DNA from: Methylobacteriaceae bacterium
GTDB lineage: Bacteria > Pseudomonadota > Alphaproteobacteria > Rhizobiales > Beijerinckiaceae
Direction of reading: 5' to 3'
DNA length: 9,198 nt
Assembly (NCBI GenBank): GCA_019247255.1
Contig: JAFAPJ010000170.1
Location: 1 to 9,198, forward strand
Shown here: positions 6,087 to 9,198 of the stretch, in pieces
Layout of the letters: each line of letters opens with the position of its first letter
How positions within the stretch are numbered: the first letter of the stretch is position 1
Position numbers and translations under genes: made by a program
Notes under the pieces: generated by a model
What the model saw: the letters and a program-made list of their open reading frames with translations, nothing else
Database searches by the model: none
Told to the model about the DNA's origin: nothing

Positions 6087-6111
6087 TTCTTAAAGACCTG
6101 CCGCTTAAGAA
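6087..6111. promoter_or_regulatory. Inverted repeat in the divergent promoter region of the two-component pair
   Basis: TTCTTAA (6087-6093) and TTAAGAA (6105-6111) are perfect complements separated by 11 bases. The same stretch can also be read as a direct repeat, CTTAAAGAC (6089-6097) and CTTAAGAAC (6104-6112), with a 15-base period. It is a local AT-rich patch between the divergent kinase and HD-GYP genes, where their promoters must lie. I could not assign -35/-10 boxes with confidence. A binding site for a regulator controlling both genes is an inference. Confidence 0.45.
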
Positions 6112-6154
6112 CTTCCTTCCCGCACCGCCTGGTAATCCATTCAAGGCGCCATGC

Positions 6155-8818
6155 ATGCGCAGCATCAATCGCAAGCTCGGGCACCTCGTGGTGGTGGCGG
6201 TGGGGACCGTCACGCTCGTGGTCGGCGCGACCGGGGCCTGGCAGGAAGCGAACCGCTATCTGGATGCGAAGCGGGAGACCCTGGTTGCGACCGCGCAGGC
6301 CTTCGCGGCCGCGAGCGCGGCCGCCGTGGCGGCCGGCGACGCGGTCGGCGCGACGCGCGCGATCAGCGGCATCGCGGCCGTGCCGAACGTGCCCTTCGCG
6401 GCCGTCGAGCGCCGCGACGGGCGGCTCCTCGCCGAGATCGGCGGGGGCGTCCGGCTCCTCAGCGATCTCGACATCACCGAACGGACAGGCATCAGCCCGC
6501 TCGCGCTTCTGCGGACCGACACGGTCGGGGTCGCGGTCCCGATCGTCCGCGAAGGCGAGGAGGTCGGACGGCTGAGCCTCGTCGGGCTCACGGACGATCT
6601 CGGGGCGCGCCTGCGCGACGTGCTCCTGACGGCCGCCGCCGGCGCGCTTGTCGCGCTCGCGCTCGGCTTCCTGGTCTCCTTCCGGCTGCAGCGCTCGATC
6701 ACGCGGCCGCTCCTGGCGCTCACGGCCACGATGGGCGAGATCCGGGCGAGCCACGATTACGCCCGCGCGGTTGCGATCCGGAGCGACGACGAGGTCGGGA
6801 TCCTGGCCGACACGTTCAACGCCATGATGGGCGAGGTCCGGCTGCGGGACGACGAGCTCGTGGGCCATCGCGACCGCCTCGAGGTGAAGGTCGCCGAGCG
6901 CACCCATGACCTGCGCCTCGCCAAGGAGGATGCGGAAGCCGCGAACGTCGCGAAATCCGAGTTCCTGGCCACGATGAGTCATGAGATCCGCACGCCGATG
7001 AACGGCTTGCTGGTCATGGCGGAGCTCCTGGCCGGCGCGCAGCTGCCCGACCGCGAGCGGCGCTACGCCGAGGTGATCGCGCGCTCGGGCCAGAGCCTGC
7101 TCGCGATCATCAACGACATCCTGGACTTCTCGAAGATCGAATCCGGCAAGATGACCCTGGAGGAGATCGCCTTCTCGCCGGCCGAGATCGTGGACACAGT
7201 GGTGACGCTCTTCGCCGAGCGCGCCTCCGGCAAGGGCCTCGACCTCGCGGCCTATCTCGCGCCCGACCTGCCCGAGACCCTCGTCGGCGACCCCGTGCGG
7301 GTCACCCAGGTGGTGAGCAACCTCGTCAATAACGCCCTCAAGTTCGCCGAGGCCGGCCACGTCCTGGTCCGGGTCGAACGCGAGGGCGAGGGGGTGCGCT
7401 TCTCCGTCGTCGATACCGGGATCGGGATCGCGGCCGACAAGCTCGGGACGATCTTCACGGCCTTCTCGCAGGCGGACCAATCGACGACGCGCCGCTTCGG
7501 CGGGACCGGGCTCGGCCTCTCGATCTGCAAGCGCCTGGTCGAGGCGATGGGCGGCGAGATCGGGGCGACGAGCCGTCTCGGGGAGGGCTCCACCTTCTCG
7601 TTCCGGCTTCCCACGGAGGCGAGCGGGATCGCGATCCGACCCGCCGCGCGCGCGCTCAACGTCCACCTCCGGGTGGCTGGCGACGGGACCCGCTCGAGCC
7701 TCGCGGCGAGCCTCGCGGCGCTCGGCATCGGTTGCGACGAGGGACGGCCCGCCGACGCGCTCGTGGCCGACGCACGCGACCTGGCCGTGAGGCCGGGCCG
7801 GGACGCGGCGCCTCGCATCGTCGCGCTCGCCGGCATGGGCGACCCCACCGGGCAGGACTGCCTGCGCCGCGGACTTGCGGACGCGCTCATCCGGCGTCCC
7901 GTCGTCCAGGCCGAGTGGCGCGAGATCGTCGCGCGGCTTCGGGACGAGCTCCCGTTCGACGCGGGCCCGCGCGAGGCGGAGAGCGCCGGCACGGCGTCGA
8001 GCGCCGGGCTCGCGGGCCGTCGCGTGCTCGTCGTGGACGATGCGGCCGTCAACCGCGAGGTCGCCTGCGAGGCGCTCGCGCGGCTCGGGATCGCGGCCGA
8101 AACGGCCGAGGGCGGGGTCGAGGGCGTCGAGAAGGCGCTGACCGGGCGCTACGACCTCGTGCTCATGGACGGGTCGATGCCGGACGTGGACGGCTACGAG
8201 GCCGCCCGCCGGATCCGGGCCGCCGAAGCCGGGACGGCGCGGCGGACCCGGGTCGTCGCGCTCACCGCGCACGTCGTCGGCGCGGCCGCGGAGGCCTGGC
8301 GCGAGGCCGGGATGGACGACGTCCTCCACAAGCCTTTCACGGTCGCGAAGCTCGCCGCCTGCCTCGAGCGGCACCTCGCCGACGTGCCGCCCGTGGCGGA
8401 AGCGCCGGTTCCGCCCTCGCCGGCGAAGGACGAGGATGCCGGGCTCCTCGACGGCGACACGCTCGCGGCCTTGAGCGAGATGGGCGCCGATGGCGGCGCG
8501 GCCTTCCTCGGACGCGTGCTCGGGCTTTTCGAGCAGAACGCCCCGCTTGCGATGGCCGATCTCCTGGCCGCCGCGGAGGCGGCCGATGCCGCGCTCGTCG
8601 CCTCAGGAGCGCACAAGCTGAAGTCGATGAGCCTAAACATCGGGGCGGCGCGGCTCGCGACCGTTCTCGCCCGGGTCGAAGCCGAGGCGCGGGACGCCGC
8701 GACCCTGCCGGACCGGTCGACCCTCGACGAGGTCGCGACGCTTCTCGCCCGAAGCCTCGCGGCGTTGGCTGCGGCGCTGCGGGACACCGGCGGCGAGAGC
8801 CGGGACGCGGCGGCCTGA
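6155..8818 (+). CDS. Hybrid sensor histidine kinase with tandem receivers and HPt domain
   Basis: Encodes 887 residues. Order: membrane helix 1 (about 9-27); a periplasmic sensor (30-155) resembling CHASE8; helix 2 (156-177); HAMP (178-230); a coiled coil (231-265); HisKA with phosphoacceptor His276 in MSHEIRTPMNG; HATPase with N-box SNLVNNALKF (388-397), VVDTGIGI (418-425) and RRFGGTGLGLSI (446-457). A degenerate receiver follows (about 500-600). A full receiver comes next, with Asp628-Asp629, Asp672 in LMDGSMPDVDGYE, Thr704 and Lys726. Last is an HPt domain with His820 in GAHKLKSMSLNIGA. It can therefore run a His-Asp-His relay to an outside receiver, most likely the divergent HD-GYP regulator. 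The ATG at 6155 has CAAGG (6142-6146) eight bases ahead; the ATG at 6151 is out of frame. The signal is unknown. Confidence 0.93.
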   Translation: MRSINRKLGHLVVVAVGTVTLVVGATGAWQEANRYLDAKRETLVATAQAFAAASAAAVAAGDAVGATRAISGIAAVPNVPFAAVERRDGRLLAEIGGGVRLLSDLDITERTGISPLALLRTDTVGVAVPIVREGEEVGRLSLVGLTDDLGARLRDVLLTAAAGALVALALGFLVSFRLQRSITRPLLALTATMGEIRASHDYARAVAIRSDDEVGILADTFNAMMGEVRLRDDELVGHRDRLEVKVAERTHDLRLAKEDAEAANVAKSEFLATMSHEIRTPMNGLLVMAELLAGAQLPDRERRYAEVIARSGQSLLAIINDILDFSKIESGKMTLEEIAFSPAEIVDTVVTLFAERASGKGLDLAAYLAPDLPETLVGDPVRVTQVVSNLVNNALKFAEAGHVLVRVEREGEGVRFSVVDTGIGIAADKLGTIFTAFSQADQSTTRRFGGTGLGLSICKRLVEAMGGEIGATSRLGEGSTFSFRLPTEASGIAIRPAARALNVHLRVAGDGTRSSLAASLAALGIGCDEGRPADALVADARDLAVRPGRDAAPRIVALAGMGDPTGQDCLRRGLADALIRRPVVQAEWREIVARLRDELPFDAGPREAESAGTASSAGLAGRRVLVVDDAAVNREVACEALARLGIAAETAEGGVEGVEKALTGRYDLVLMDGSMPDVDGYEAARRIRAAEAGTARRTRVVALTAHVVGAAAEAWREAGMDDVLHKPFTVAKLAACLERHLADVPPVAEAPVPPSPAKDEDAGLLDGDTLAALSEMGADGGAAFLGRVLGLFEQNAPLAMADLLAAAEAADAALVASGAHKLKSMSLNIGAARLATVLARVEAEARDAATLPDRSTLDEVATLLARSLAALAAALRDTGGESRDAAA

Positions 8819-8822
8819 GCCG

Positions 8823-9198
8823 TCACCCCTCCTGGCGCGGCAACATGCGGGCGAGCGTGCCGTCTCGGCGAATCGCGACATGCCAGACCGTCGCCGCGAC
8901 GTGGAGAACCACGAGCGCGTAGACGGCCCATTGCCCCGTGAGGTGGACCGTGCGGCCGATCGCCGTGACGGTCTCGCTGCGAGGTAACGGCGGGATTTCC
9001 AAGAGGAAATAGAGCCGGACCGGGTAATCGCCCTCGGCGGACAAGAGGTAGCCCGAGACCGGCATGAGGACGAAGACCGCGTAGAGCAGCCAGTGATTGG
9101 CGCGGGCGAGCCAGGCCAGCCCGCGAGGAAGCGGCGGCTCGGGCGGCGGCGGATGGAACTGTCGCCAGACAATCCGGACCGCGACGAGGGCCAGGATC
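8823..9198 (-). CDS. Cytochrome b561, C-terminal part (truncated by window edge)
   Basis: The last 124 codons are present; the start lies beyond the right edge. Visible are VRIVWRQFHPPPPEPPLPRG (7-26 of the fragment), ARANHWLLYAVFVLMPVSGYLLS (31-53, membrane helix with His35), and HLTGQWAVYALVVLHVAATVWHVAIRRDGTLARMLP (85-120, membrane helix with His85, His99 and His106). This is the prokaryotic cytochrome b561 family: a four-helix inner-membrane protein with two b hemes that moves electrons from quinol to a periplasmic partner. The first helix would be in the missing part. The ATG at 9065 is internal (the MPVSGY Met), not the start. Convergent with the hybrid kinase gene, with only four bases between stop codons, and no terminator fits there. 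Confidence 0.9.
   Translation of the reverse strand, partial: ILALVAVRIVWRQFHPPPPEPPLPRGLAWLARANHWLLYAVFVLMPVSGYLLSAEGDYPVRLYFLLEIPPLPRSETVTAIGRTVHLTGQWAVYALVVLHVAATVWHVAIRRDGTLARMLPRQEG

Noticed and set aside
4941..6575. A 544-codon plus-strand open frame across the HD-GYP gene and the divergent promoter
   Set aside because: It is antisense to a fully motif-supported HD-GYP gene, crosses the AT-rich control region, and has a low-complexity Arg-rich product.
5891..8374. An 827-codon open frame on the minus strand, antisense to the hybrid kinase and running into the receiver gene
   Set aside because: Its sequence is Arg/Asp/Gly/His-rich with no recognisable domain, while the opposite strand encodes a complete kinase with all motifs. 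Long antisense frames are expected in DNA with such high third-position GC.
7732..8922. A 396-codon plus-strand open frame overlapping the 3' half of the kinase
   Set aside because: It is out of frame with the receiver and HPt domains and almost entirely Arg/Gly/Ala; a frame shadow.

Overview
This is a chromosomal window with very high GC content and strong G/C bias at third codon positions. The gene content points to an alphaproteobacterium, most likely in Hyphomicrobiales (the Methylobacterium/Microvirga/Bosea neighbourhood). The signs are an ArsR–AHSA1 pair, a stand-alone TadE/TadG-like protein, a DUF-type zinc metallopeptidase, a cytochrome b561 and a CHASE8-like hybrid kinase. This placement is inferred from style and gene families, not from a marker gene. 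I see no rRNA, tRNA, CRISPR array, insertion sequence or phage gene, and no gene-free stretch longer than about 300 bases.

Left part (1-1361, minus strand): an AHSA1/SRPBCC protein cut by the window edge is joined by an ATGA overlap to an ArsR-type repressor. An AT-rich, palindromic promoter/operator lies in front of that repressor. Upstream on the same strand is a membrane-anchored alpha/beta hydrolase of the BEM46/ABHD type.

Middle part (1475-3503, plus strand): a putative zinc metallopeptidase with two Cys4 clusters and an HExxH motif is followed by a MarR–GNAT fusion regulator. A perfect inverted repeat (TTGAC-N3-GTCAA) sits in front of the fusion gene and looks like its own operator. 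This gene converges on an orphan TadG-like secreted/anchored protein (3531-4850, minus), with a GC-rich hairpin between the two stop codons.

Right part (4883-8818): a divergent two-component pair. The minus-strand gene is a receiver–HD-GYP protein with all the residues expected of a c-di-GMP phosphodiesterase. The plus-strand gene is an 887-residue hybrid kinase with the order sensor–HAMP–HisKA–HATPase–degenerate receiver–receiver–HPt. This domain split resembles RpfC/RpfG: the kinase could pass phosphate through its own receiver and HPt to the HD-GYP regulator. The sensor differs from RpfC and no DSF synthase gene is visible. Their shared upstream region contains an inverted repeat, TTCTTAA-N11-TTAAGAA. 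The window ends in a convergent, truncated cytochrome b561 gene (8823-9198, minus).

I found no clearly new system. The best candidates for follow-up are the RpfC/RpfG-like pair with its pseudo-receiver and promoter repeats, the MarR–GNAT operator, and a near-perfect 24-bp palindrome between the HD-GYP and TadG-like genes.
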